NCBI GenBank assembly: GCA_018401115.1
Contig: JAGYKX010000003.1
Span: forward strand, 1 to 64,000
Length of the DNA stretch: 64,000 nucleotides
Origin: Flavobacteriaceae bacterium
Lineage (GTDB): Bacteria > Bacteroidota > Bacteroidia > Flavobacteriales > Flavobacteriaceae
Direction: 5' to 3'
Below are positions 42,153 through 51,112 of this stretch, one piece after another. Within the stretch, counting starts at the first letter, position 1, and the number at the start of each line of letters is the position of its first letter. The notes beneath the pieces are model-generated. The model worked only from the letters and a program-made list of their open reading frames with translations, was not told the DNA's origin and ran no database searches. The position numbers and the translations under genes were made by a program.

Positions 42153-42986
42153 TTATTTTTCTGGGGTGTCGCTGGTGATCGCACTCTGGTCTTCTGACGC
42201 TTTGTCTTCAGAATTGCTGTCTTCGGGGCCTTTGTCTTCGGGGCTGCTGGCTGCTGCCACTAGAGTCTCTGTTGGAGAAGGCGCTGCTGCTGCCCCTGAA
42301 AAATAAGCTTCTAGCTCTTTTAAAGTCGCTGGCGCTGTGACAATGTCCTTTACAATTTGTCCTTTTTCCAAGACTACTATTCGTTCACACACTTCAGTCA
42401 CATGCATGAGGTCGTGGCTAGACACCAAGACTGTAACACCAGATTTTGCCGCCAAATCTTTAATAATCCCTTTGAGTCTAATCTGAGTGGTTGGATCTAG
42501 ATTGGCAAAAGGCTCATCTAAAATAACCACTTCTGGAGCGCCTATAAAAGTAGCTACTATACCCACTTTTTTCTGATTCCCTTTAGAAAGGTCTCTCAGG
42601 TATTTCTTTTGCCCTAGTATTTCTCCGTGAAAGAAGTCTTCAAAATGAGTGAGTAGCTCAGTGACATCGGCCTTGGCTTGACCCCTTAATTCTCCAATGA
42701 AATAAAAATATTCTTCTGGGGTTAAATAGCCAATCAAAAAACTCTCATCAATAAAAGCCGCCGTAAAAGGCTTCCAGTCTTCCGAGGTATTCACCACCAC
42801 TCCATGAGAATCTATATGCCCTGTGCTGGGCTGAATGAGGTCTAATAATAAACTGAAAAAAGTGGTTTTCCCTGCCCCATTGTTTCCAACAAGCCCAAAG
42901 CTCTGTCCTTTTGGAATGTCTAAATGTGGCATGTTTAAAACCGTTTGGTCTTTATAGGTCTTGGAAAGTTCGTGAACAGTGATCAT
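42153..42986 (-). CDS. ABC transporter ATP-binding protein
   Basis: Walker A GNNGAGKTTFF, signature LSKGNQKKV, Walker B VVILDEPFANLDP; acidic/Ser-rich C-terminal tail. Confidence 0.95.
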   Translation of the reverse strand: MITVHELSKTYKDQTVLNMPHLDIPKGQSFGLVGNNGAGKTTFFSLLLDLIQPSTGHIDSHGVVVNTSEDWKPFTAAFIDESFLIGYLTPEEYFYFIGELRGQAKADVTELLTHFEDFFHGEILGQKKYLRDLSKGNQKKVGIVATFIGAPEVVILDEPFANLDPTTQIRLKGIIKDLAAKSGVTVLVSSHDLMHVTEVCERIVVLEKGQIVKDIVTAPATLKELEAYFSGAAAAPSPTETLVAAASSPEDKGPEDSNSEDKASEDQSAITSDTPEK

Positions 42987-43073
42987 ATCTAATCGGTTTA
43001 TATAATGTGGTTAAAGCGGCAATGCCACTTATCTTTATAATTTTTATCCTTCTTTAAAGGGGGCGTGCTTTAT

Positions 43074-44546
43074 TTAACTGGTCTGCTTGTAGGCAGCTAT
43101 GGTTTTATACTTTTCGCTTTTGTATACTTTTTCTATAATCTGAAATACTTTATTTTTAAACAAATAGCCTACAATACCGGCCAATGCCACAGACGCAAAA
43201 GCCAATTCTTCGGAGACAAAAAGGGCTACTACCCAATAGATCGCTAAGGGCAATAAAATTTTAGGAACCGTTAATAGTAAGGTCTTGGCATTGAAAGACT
43301 GCTTGTCTCCAAAGGCTTTTTTACCAGAAGCCAAGTCTATGGGTGTTTTAATATAGGCGCCGCCCCAAAGCACCAAATAACCATTAATCCCAATATTGTA
43401 TATCCCGCCCACCAAAACGGCCAAATAAGCGTTCAGACCAAAATAAAGGTAGGGCATTGCTAGTACCATACTCGCAGCGGTGGCTAAGACTATTAAGTAC
43501 CACTTGGCTTTAATATAGTCTTGGTATTTAATATTCTGACTCATCATGAGTGGGTAATAAGCAGAATCCCAACTCGGTACAAACTGACCAAAGTTGAACA
43601 AGAAGCCTCCCGAGACAAAGATTCCTGCAAATATTTTCCAAACCGGACCGTCATAGACTTCAATGGCGCCGGTAAAAAAGAGCAGGCCATAAAACAAGAA
43701 GAAAAGCCCGCCGTAAAGGGCCATTTTGGAACGTTTATTTCTCAGAATCAAGCGAATGTCATTCTTTAAGAAGGTGCCTAAATTACCAAACCTATTTAAA
43801 AAGGCGTACTCCTGTGTGCTGGCCTCTTCCTGTTTTGTGGCCAAACCAGCGTCTAAATACATGTTTTTTCTAAAATACAAAAAGGCCGCCCTAGACACAA
43901 TACCCAACAAAGCAAGTGGGATAAAACAAGCCCATGGATGGCTTCCCAATAAATTAAAGAAAGGGGCGGTGTATAAGGTTGCGTCAAACCAGCCAAAGTA
44001 ATGGGCAGCACCAAGAGCAACAAAAGTCGCTACAAAGGCATAAAATACCCCAGACAAACTGTTAATCAATACATTGATGTAATTATTGGCGTAAATAATT
44101 GCGGCCATTCCCAGGTGCCAAAACAAGACCTCCATGGCAGGATAGTCTTTCGTAATGAGCACAATAGAAAAAGGCAAAAAGAAAAAAGCGTGGGACCAAT
44201 TAAAAAAAGAGACCACAGTTTTTAACAGCGAAAAGCGTACCACCTGATTTTTGGTGAGCGGCACATACAAAAAGGGCTTTATATTGGTCACGGGCATTTT
44301 TTGCATGGAATACCTAAAGACCATATCAAAGGCCAAATAGTAAATCATATACCGATTAACTACCTCAAAAGGGTCGCCCAATTCCATTTTTTCAATCATA
44401 AAAAACACCCCTACCCCAAGGCCTAAAAAGACTACTATAAAATACAAGGCCGCAAAACCCATGAGGATTTTCATGGCCACATTGGTCTGAAAGGAGGCGG
44501 CCCTAATAAAGGACTTCCACTCCAAAGAAATAAATTGTAAAATCAT
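43074..44546 (-). CDS. DUF5687-family ABC permease-like membrane protein
   Basis: 490 aa polytopic membrane protein upstream of and co-directional with the ABC ATPase. Confidence 0.8.
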   Translation of the reverse strand: MILQFISLEWKSFIRAASFQTNVAMKILMGFAALYFIVVFLGLGVGVFFMIEKMELGDPFEVVNRYMIYYLAFDMVFRYSMQKMPVTNIKPFLYVPLTKNQVVRFSLLKTVVSFFNWSHAFFFLPFSIVLITKDYPAMEVLFWHLGMAAIIYANNYINVLINSLSGVFYAFVATFVALGAAHYFGWFDATLYTAPFFNLLGSHPWACFIPLALLGIVSRAAFLYFRKNMYLDAGLATKQEEASTQEYAFLNRFGNLGTFLKNDIRLILRNKRSKMALYGGLFFLFYGLLFFTGAIEVYDGPVWKIFAGIFVSGGFLFNFGQFVPSWDSAYYPLMMSQNIKYQDYIKAKWYLIVLATAASMVLAMPYLYFGLNAYLAVLVGGIYNIGINGYLVLWGGAYIKTPIDLASGKKAFGDKQSFNAKTLLLTVPKILLPLAIYWVVALFVSEELAFASVALAGIVGYLFKNKVFQIIEKVYKSEKYKTIAAYKQTS

Positions 44547-44665
44547 GCCTTAAAACTAATGTTTTTTTAATTGGTAACCAATGTGGTTCATTTGTTACAA
44601 GAATTAAATAAGGGGCTTTTTTAAACCCTCTTTAATGCGTAATTTTGATCGAAATATTTTAGTCC

Positions 44666-45745
44666 ATGACCTCATTTTACCCCTTGACTGTTTCTCAAGT
44701 AGAAAATCTAACCACCCAATCGGTGGCCATTAGCTTTGAGATCCCCACTCATTTACAAAGCGATTTTGCCTTTCAGGCGGGTCAATATATTACCATTAAA
44801 CACAAAATACACGGAAAAGAAGTGCGTAGGGCCTATTCTATCTCTTCTGCCCCTGTGGTGTCCGGGCCACAAGCGTCTATCACAGTAGGAATTAAAGAAG
44901 TGGCTGGTGGTGCCTTTTCTCCTTACGCGAACCGCTACATTCAAAAAGGCGATGTCATTGAAGTGATGCCCCCACAAGGACGTTTCTTGTACGCGCCTAC
45001 CTCAGCACCCGTACATATTTTAGGCGTGGCTGCAGGAAGTGGTATTACGCCCATACTCTCTATTGCTAAAAGGGTGTTGGTTAATGGGTCCAAACATACA
45101 TTTACACTGATCTACGGAAACAAATCTCCTCAGGACGTGATGTTCAGCTCGGAAATTGAAGCCCTAAAAGCAGCCTATCCCAATCAATTCAAAATTCAGT
45201 GGGTATATTCTCAAGCAAACGAAGAAACTTCTTTGTTCGGAAGAATAGACACGGCTGCCATAAACTACGTGCTCAAAAACATAGATACCGATCCTTTTGA
45301 CGCTGCCTACCTTTGTGGGCCAGAGGGCATGATTAAAACGGCTACAGAAAGTTTAGAGAAAGCAGGTTTGGCCACAGACCAAATTCACTATGAACTGTTT
45401 ACTGTTGCTACAGAAAGTACCTCTGATTCAGGAGAAACCACTTCTGCTGGCGCTTTGGCCGCAGGCAACATAGCAGTAGAAGTGACTGTAGACGGAGAGA
45501 CGGCCTCACTAGAAATGGATGCCAAAACCATCTTACTAGACGCTATAATCAAGGCAGACATAGACGCGCCCTACTCTTGCCAAGGAGGGGTTTGCAGCTC
45601 TTGTATCTGTAAAGTTACCAAGGGATCTGCCACCATGATCAAGAATCAAATTCTCACAGATAGCGAGATTGCAGACGGCCTAGTGCTCTCTTGTCAAGCG
45701 ATGGTGACTAGCGCGGAGATTGCGGTAGATTTTGACGACGTTTAA
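44666..45745 (+). CDS. 2Fe-2S ferredoxin-NADP reductase (PaaE-like)
   Basis: FAD/NAD reductase motifs (RRAYSISSAP, GVAAGSGITPILSI) plus C-terminal CQGGVCSSCICKV plant-type 2Fe-2S domain. Confidence 0.92.
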   Translation: MTSFYPLTVSQVENLTTQSVAISFEIPTHLQSDFAFQAGQYITIKHKIHGKEVRRAYSISSAPVVSGPQASITVGIKEVAGGAFSPYANRYIQKGDVIEVMPPQGRFLYAPTSAPVHILGVAAGSGITPILSIAKRVLVNGSKHTFTLIYGNKSPQDVMFSSEIEALKAAYPNQFKIQWVYSQANEETSLFGRIDTAAINYVLKNIDTDPFDAAYLCGPEGMIKTATESLEKAGLATDQIHYELFTVATESTSDSGETTSAGALAAGNIAVEVTVDGETASLEMDAKTILLDAIIKADIDAPYSCQGGVCSSCICKVTKGSATMIKNQILTDSEIADGLVLSCQAMVTSAEIAVDFDDV

Positions 45746-45770
45746 AAAATAAAACATCCATACCTTATCT

Positions 45771-45801
45771 AAAAGGCTTGCCTCGTGCAGGTCTTTTTTT
45801 T
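45771..45801 (+). terminator. Intrinsic terminator of the PaaE-like reductase gene
   Basis: AAAAGGCTTGC-CTC-GTGCAGGTCTTTTTTTT imperfect stem (with G-U pairs) plus T8. Confidence 0.65.
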
Positions 45802-45854
45802 GATATGGACCCCAACTTATTTGGTGGCTTTTTAGTAGCTTTAAACAAAAAATA

Positions 45855-46394
45855 ATGAAAACAATTCTTTTCACCCTTTGCATGAGTGTTTCTTTAATGC
45901 TCGCTGCGCAAAACAATTCAACTGCTATGAATGTATATGACATTGCCCTGGAGGACATAGACGGAAACGCTATGGACTTATCTGCCTATAAAGGCAAGAA
46001 AATTCTTTTTGTAAACGTAGCTTCTAAATGTGGGTTCACCCCTCAATACGAAGACTTAGAAAAAATGAGCGCCTTATACAAGGACAAATTGGTGGTGATT
46101 GGGCTGCCTTGTAACCAATTCATGTCTCAAGAGCCTGGTACCAATGAAGACATTAAGGAATTTTGCTCGGCCACCTATGGCGTAACCTTCCCTATGACAG
46201 ACAAAATTGAGGTCAAAGGCCCTAACCAGCACCCTTTGTACAAATGGCTTACCAACAAGGCCCTAAACGGCAAGGTGAGCTCTTCTGTAAAATGGAACTT
46301 CCAAAAGTATTTGGTAGATGAAAACGGCCAATTGTTAGACTACTTCTACTCTACCACCAAGCCTATGAGTAATAAGATTACTAAGTATTTGTAA
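45855..46394 (+). CDS. Glutathione peroxidase family protein (Cys form), secreted
   Basis: NVASKCGFTPQYEDLEKM, GLPCNQFMSQEPGTNEDIKEFC, VKWNFQKYLVDENG. Confidence 0.95.
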   Translation: MKTILFTLCMSVSLMLAAQNNSTAMNVYDIALEDIDGNAMDLSAYKGKKILFVNVASKCGFTPQYEDLEKMSALYKDKLVVIGLPCNQFMSQEPGTNEDIKEFCSATYGVTFPMTDKIEVKGPNQHPLYKWLTNKALNGKVSSSVKWNFQKYLVDENGQLLDYFYSTTKPMSNKITKYL

Positions 46395-46413
46395 AAAAAC
46401 AAAACGCTGTTAA

Positions 46414-48243
46414 TTAATACGTTAGATACAACCACCCCTCTTTAACAGGGGTGCCGTTGTTTAGGTGTATGATGTAATAATACGAGCCTGCCGCTAAGGG
46501 TGTGTTCTTGTAGGTGCCACGCCAATTGTTTTGGTAACCACTTGCGTTAAAAACTTCCTGACCACTTTTGTTATAGACGCGAACCCTACTCGCCGGATGA
46601 TTTTCTATATTCACTACCCTCCATACTGATTCTGAGCAATTACAGTTTGGTGTTAACAAGCCAGAAGGCAATAGGTCTATGTCATTAAAGTCGTCGTTAT
46701 TGTCGTCCAAATCTGCGTTATCTCCAATGCCGTCTCCGTCTGAATCTTGGCTCTCGTAAGGGTCTAATGGGAAAGTGTCCATAGCATCCAATACCCCATC
46801 ATTGTCGTCGTCTACATCAAAGTTGTCTCCCAAACCATCTGTGTCTGCGTCTGACCACTCCCTTGGATTGTCTGGGAACAGATCATTGGTGTTTAAATAA
46901 CCGTCTCCGTCCCTGTCTGAGTCTACACAATCTGCTATACCGTCTTGGTCTATATCTGAGGGGCTATTAAATATATTGAGTGGGTTGGCACCACAACTCA
47001 ATTCATCAAAATCTGACCAGCCGTCGTTGTCGTCGTCCAAATCTGCATTGTTTCCAATACCATCTCCGTCCGTGTCTGTCCATTCAGTTGAGTCTAGCGG
47101 GAATGCGTCCATAGTATCCAAAACTCCGTCGTTGTCGTCGTCTGCGTCTACACAGTTGGGAAGACCGTCTGAGTCGGCATCGGCCGGGAGGCTATTAGCG
47201 TCTAAGGGATCTGTACCACAGCTTTGCTCTACGCTGTCTTCAATACCGTCATTGTCGTTGTCCAAATCTTCTGTGTCTGGAATACCATCTGCGTCTGAAT
47301 CTAGAGGAGGCTCTGGTTCTTTAGGAACCACTGTGCTCCCAATGTCTGAGCCGTCATTAGAGCCAGAAGTGTCATTGTTTATTTCTTCTGTCTCCTGGTC
47401 AGGATTTTCCGGTTCAGGTTCGGGATCTGGAGGAGGGGGAGGAATAGGGACGTACCTCAGCACCACATGTTGAGCAGAAGGATTGCCATCTATTGAAAAA
47501 CCTATAGTGGTACTACCCGTACTGCTCACATTCCTAACGCTTCCTATATATATACCATTACCCACATAACTAATGCCTGGATCTCCTGGATTCATACCAG
47601 ACACCAGAGTAAAGGACACTCTGTATTCGCTGGTTTCTATAGGATTGTTGTCTATATCTAAAATGGCCAATCTAATTTGAACACTGTCCGTGGGGTGGTT
47701 TACAAAAAGGGAATCTTTGCTTAGACTCAGTGATGAATTGTCTAAACTGGGCAAACCGGCCTGCTGGTAGCCTAAGGCCAATTCCCCTAAATCAATCGTT
47801 TCTGTAAGGGTTTTAGAAAATAAATAATTGACCTGATCATGGGTGGTGGCCTCAAAATCTCTGGTGAGTCTGCGGTCCCCATAGGAGAGCAGCTTTAAGC
47901 GTTTCCTTAATACCCCCACCGCCTGGTCTTCCCTGTATTGGATTTTTAAAGTCCCCTGATAATTTTCCCAAAGTTTACTAAAGGAATAACTGCTTTTTAA
48001 TAAGGTATGCCCCACCAATGGCTCTGCAGGCGTTCTTAAAATAATCTTGGCATCTGTAAGCGTCTTGGATGTAGTTGGTTTTAGAATAAGCCCTCCTACA
48101 TATAAAGTGGTATTCGCTTTAATATACAAGCCTCCCGTAGGTTGAGTATATAAAACAGACTCAATCTCCTGAGTAAAAGCGCTCAGGGGGAGGAAAAGAA
48201 GGAAGAGGAGGAGGAAGTTAACCCAAGAGAATGATTTAAACAT
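46414..48243 (-). CDS. Secreted surface protein with thrombospondin type-3-like (DxDxDG) repeats and gliding/T9SS-type C-terminal domain
   Basis: Signal peptide; PEPEPENP linker; multiple DSDGDGIGDNADLDDNND repeats; C-terminal VRVYNKSGQEVFNASGYQNNWRGTYKNTPLAAGSYYYIIHL. Confidence 0.9.
   Translation of the reverse strand: MFKSFSWVNFLLLFLLFLPLSAFTQEIESVLYTQPTGGLYIKANTTLYVGGLILKPTTSKTLTDAKIILRTPAEPLVGHTLLKSSYSFSKLWENYQGTLKIQYREDQAVGVLRKRLKLLSYGDRRLTRDFEATTHDQVNYLFSKTLTETIDLGELALGYQQAGLPSLDNSSLSLSKDSLFVNHPTDSVQIRLAILDIDNNPIETSEYRVSFTLVSGMNPGDPGISYVGNGIYIGSVRNVSSTGSTTIGFSIDGNPSAQHVVLRYVPIPPPPPDPEPEPENPDQETEEINNDTSGSNDGSDIGSTVVPKEPEPPLDSDADGIPDTEDLDNDNDGIEDSVEQSCGTDPLDANSLPADADSDGLPNCVDADDDNDGVLDTMDAFPLDSTEWTDTDGDGIGNNADLDDDNDGWSDFDELSCGANPLNIFNSPSDIDQDGIADCVDSDRDGDGYLNTNDLFPDNPREWSDADTDGLGDNFDVDDDNDGVLDAMDTFPLDPYESQDSDGDGIGDNADLDDNNDDFNDIDLLPSGLLTPNCNCSESVWRVVNIENHPASRVRVYNKSGQEVFNASGYQNNWRGTYKNTPLAAGSYYYIIHLNNGTPVKEGWLYLTY
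46690..47310 (-). repeat. Coding TSP3-like Asp-rich repeat region
   Basis: Repeated DDDNDGVLDxMDxFPLD...DSDGDGIGxNADLDDxND units in frame within the CDS. Confidence 0.8.
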
Positions 48244-50976
48244 CTATGGTTGGTTTTCATTCAGCAATTTCTCTATGCTTTTTAATCGCTCCTCTAATTG
48301 ATTAAGCATAGTGGTCTGCGCTTCCATTTTAGCTGATTGCTCTTGAAAACCCTTAGTTAAAAGAGCAATAAATGAGGTGTAGTTTAATGAAAGGATTTCG
48401 TCTACACTATTATCTTTTTTCACTAAAAAGGGTAAGATCTTTTCTATATCCTGAGCTATAAAACCCATCTCCTCTATTGAATATTCCTCAGAAGTTAATT
48501 GGGTCTTTTTCCTGTATCTCTTGGGAGAGAGTTTATTAATGGTTTCTGTGGCATTTGAAATATTAACTATGTTTTTCTTTAATCTAATGTCAGATGACTC
48601 CGTCAAGGACCCTATTACTTCAAGATCTTCATAAAAAGTAGCATCTCCATTTTTAAGTATTTGAAAGGCATTGCTTTTATTGCTCGAACTACTTCCATTT
48701 CCTACTGTAAAAAGTGGGTCTAATTCTTGCCAATCATCAATTTCTATATCGTCAGGATCTGAAATAATATTATTTGCTCCAACTACAAACTCTAAATAAC
48801 TACTTGCTGTATTTTGAAACCCAAAAGCAGTGGACGCCAATCCACTGGCTTCATTCGCAACTCCAAAAGCCGCTGAATATTCTCCTACAATTTCCTCATC
48901 CCAAACTTCCTCATTACCCGTAGTTTCAACTCGTGTAGTCCCAGCCCTAAAAGCACCTTTGCTCTTGTCAAAGAAAAATCTGGCATCATCCGAAGTTCCA
49001 CTAATATTGTCTAAACTAGAGCTTCCAAATACAAAGTCTTGTGTGGTGGTATAAATATTTGAAACAACTGTTGTATTTCCTGAAAAAATACTCGACCCAC
49101 CTGAAATTCCAGTCAATCTAGAACCATCTCCTACAAAGGCGGTGGCCGATACAGTGCCTGAAGTTATAACAGTTGATATCTCATCGTTTCCTAACTGAAT
49201 TGTATTGCTTTGAGTAAGAGTGGCTCTTGAACCAATAGCTACACTGTTTTCTATCCCGTCTAGTTCAATAGTTGTGTAAGGCCCAAGAAAAATATTGTTG
49301 TTACCATTTAAAGTTTCCGGGTCATCTTCATCAATACTTCCAGCATAATGACCAATAGCTATATTATTTGCTCCTGTTCTATTTATTTTTAATGCATTCT
49401 CTCCAATGGCTACATTTTTACCGCCTGTTGTATTTTCCTGTAGAGCCTCCTCTCCAATAGCTATATTGTCAGATCCTTCCGAATTGTATTCTAATGTATT
49501 TTCTCCTATACCAATATTATTATTTCCATCAATATTTGATCGCAACACATCTTCCCCAATGGCAATATTATCATAACCTATTGTGTTGTCCTCTAGTGCG
49601 TCTTCTCCTATTCCAATATTATTATTTGCTTCAGTATTACTTTTCAACGCATCTTTTCCAATAGCTACGTTGTCGCTACCTTCAGTATTCTCATTTAACA
49701 CATCTTTACCTATTGCAATATTATTCAAACCATCTATGTTATTGAGTAAGGCTTGAAAACCTATTGCTGTATTATAATTTCCTATGGTATTTGACAAGAG
49801 GGTACTGTCTCCAATAGCTATATTTGCATATCCCTCGTAGTCGTCAAAATAGGTAATTCCATCTTCTTCATACAAGGTCTTAGAAGAGGTTAAGCTTTTC
49901 ATATCTGTTCCAATAGCAATATTTAAATACGAATCTTTAAAAGTAGATGAGCTTACTCCTGTTGAAATTCCTGTCAACCCAGAGCCGTCTCCTACAAAAG
50001 TACCGGCTGAAACGCTACCGCCAATATCAATGTCTCCATCAGTACTAAAATCTCCTTCTACAAATAGATCTTTATTAATTGTAAGATTGTCATTAAAAGT
50101 AGCGTCGCCGTTTTTAAGTATTTGAAAAGCGTTGCTTCTATTTATCCAAGATTCACCATTACCTACAGTAAAAATCGGGTCTAATTCTCGCCAAGTATCA
50201 ATCTCTATTTCATCAGGATCTAACTCAATATTGTAGCTTCCAACCACCAATTCTGAAAAGGAGTTGGTTTGCAATCCAAATCCAATCGCTGTAGAAATAT
50301 CCCCTTTAACAACATTCAAACCTCCTACAGCTATTGCATTGTTTGAAGTAACAATGTTGGATCCGCCAAAAGCCATTGCTCCCATTCCGCTTGCCAAACC
50401 ATCTCCAAGCACTATGGAATAATCACCAATGTTCTCTTCATCCCAATCAGATCTATAACCAAGCCCAGCCCTGAAAGCGGCTTTGCTTTTATCAAAGAAA
50501 AATCGAGCATCGTCAGAATCCCCACTAACATCGTCTAAACTAGAGCTTCCAAACACAAAGTCTTGGGTGGTGGTATAAATATTTGAAGCAACTGTTGTGT
50601 TTCCTGTAAATACAGCCCCTGGAAGGTTGGAAATAGCTAAGGTGTTTGCTGTAATACTAGCGGTATTGGAAACCACATTTCCTGTGTTAAGTAAGCGCTT
50701 CCACTCCGTTCCGTTGTAATAATAAAAGCCTGGACTTACGGCAGTACTTCCAGAATTTGCCGTAGCAGTATTGTATATTAACAAGCCTTCTGTTGGGCTC
50801 GCAATAGTGGTGGTGTCATTTGTGCCAATTAGGGGAACCCTTGTAATAAGCACCCCCTTATTGCTGCTTTCTACTTGAAACATGGCAGAACTTTCTGGGT
50901 TTTCTGTACCCACTCCTACCTGTGCAAACGTTAGGCTACTGAAAAGTAAAAAACCGAACAGAATGATTTTTCTCAT
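48244..50976 (-). CDS. Fibre/adhesin-like protein with YadA-head-like repeats and C-terminal S74 (endosialidase-type) intramolecular chaperone domain
   Basis: Signal peptide; 17-aa NxAIGxxAL repeats; C-terminal SDIRLKKNIVNISNATETINKLSPKRYRKK...EMGFIAQDIEKILP. Confidence 0.9.
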   Translation of the reverse strand: MRKIILFGFLLFSSLTFAQVGVGTENPESSAMFQVESSNKGVLITRVPLIGTNDTTTIASPTEGLLIYNTATANSGSTAVSPGFYYYNGTEWKRLLNTGNVVSNTASITANTLAISNLPGAVFTGNTTVASNIYTTTQDFVFGSSSLDDVSGDSDDARFFFDKSKAAFRAGLGYRSDWDEENIGDYSIVLGDGLASGMGAMAFGGSNIVTSNNAIAVGGLNVVKGDISTAIGFGLQTNSFSELVVGSYNIELDPDEIEIDTWRELDPIFTVGNGESWINRSNAFQILKNGDATFNDNLTINKDLFVEGDFSTDGDIDIGGSVSAGTFVGDGSGLTGISTGVSSSTFKDSYLNIAIGTDMKSLTSSKTLYEEDGITYFDDYEGYANIAIGDSTLLSNTIGNYNTAIGFQALLNNIDGLNNIAIGKDVLNENTEGSDNVAIGKDALKSNTEANNNIGIGEDALEDNTIGYDNIAIGEDVLRSNIDGNNNIGIGENTLEYNSEGSDNIAIGEEALQENTTGGKNVAIGENALKINRTGANNIAIGHYAGSIDEDDPETLNGNNNIFLGPYTTIELDGIENSVAIGSRATLTQSNTIQLGNDEISTVITSGTVSATAFVGDGSRLTGISGGSSIFSGNTTVVSNIYTTTQDFVFGSSSLDNISGTSDDARFFFDKSKGAFRAGTTRVETTGNEEVWDEEIVGEYSAAFGVANEASGLASTAFGFQNTASSYLEFVVGANNIISDPDDIEIDDWQELDPLFTVGNGSSSSNKSNAFQILKNGDATFYEDLEVIGSLTESSDIRLKKNIVNISNATETINKLSPKRYRKKTQLTSEEYSIEEMGFIAQDIEKILPFLVKKDNSVDEILSLNYTSFIALLTKGFQEQSAKMEAQTTMLNQLEERLKSIEKLLNENQP
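49345..49835 (-). repeat. 51-bp (17-aa) tandem coding repeats, about 9 copies
   Basis: NIAIGKDVLNENTEGSD / NVAIGKDALKSNTEANN / NIGIGEDALEDNTIGYD / NIAIGEDVLRSNIDGNN etc. in exact 17-aa register. Confidence 0.85.
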
Positions 50977-51041
50977 GGACTATTTATTTTTTGCAAAAAT
51001 ACGTTTCTACTATAATGAGCTATTTTTTCAGCTTAGGCATT

Positions 51042-51067
51042 AGTATCATTTTCATTAATTTGATACT
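51042..51067. promoter_or_regulatory. Inverted repeat AGTATCA-N12-TGATACT in the divergent S74/AraC intergenic region
   Basis: Perfect 7-bp arms directly visible; lies between divergent starts at 50976 and 51113. Confidence 0.5.
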
Positions 51068-51112
51068 CATTTTAGCCAATTAACGCTATTTTTGCACCCA
51101 TAAACCAAATCA

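Noticed and set aside
46976-47473. 165-aa Ser/Pro-rich plus-strand ORF
   Set aside because: Mirror translation of the Asp-rich TSP3 repeats on the opposite strand; composition artefact
49345-49835. Regular 51-bp repeats that could look like a CRISPR array
   Set aside because: Repeats are in-frame coding units (17 aa) of the S74 protein; no constant repeat/variable spacer structure, no cas genes
46414-50976. Prophage tail-fibre interpretation of the S74 gene
   Set aside because: No neighbouring phage structural, integrase or lysis genes; signal peptide and T9SS-type partner favour a cell-surface protein
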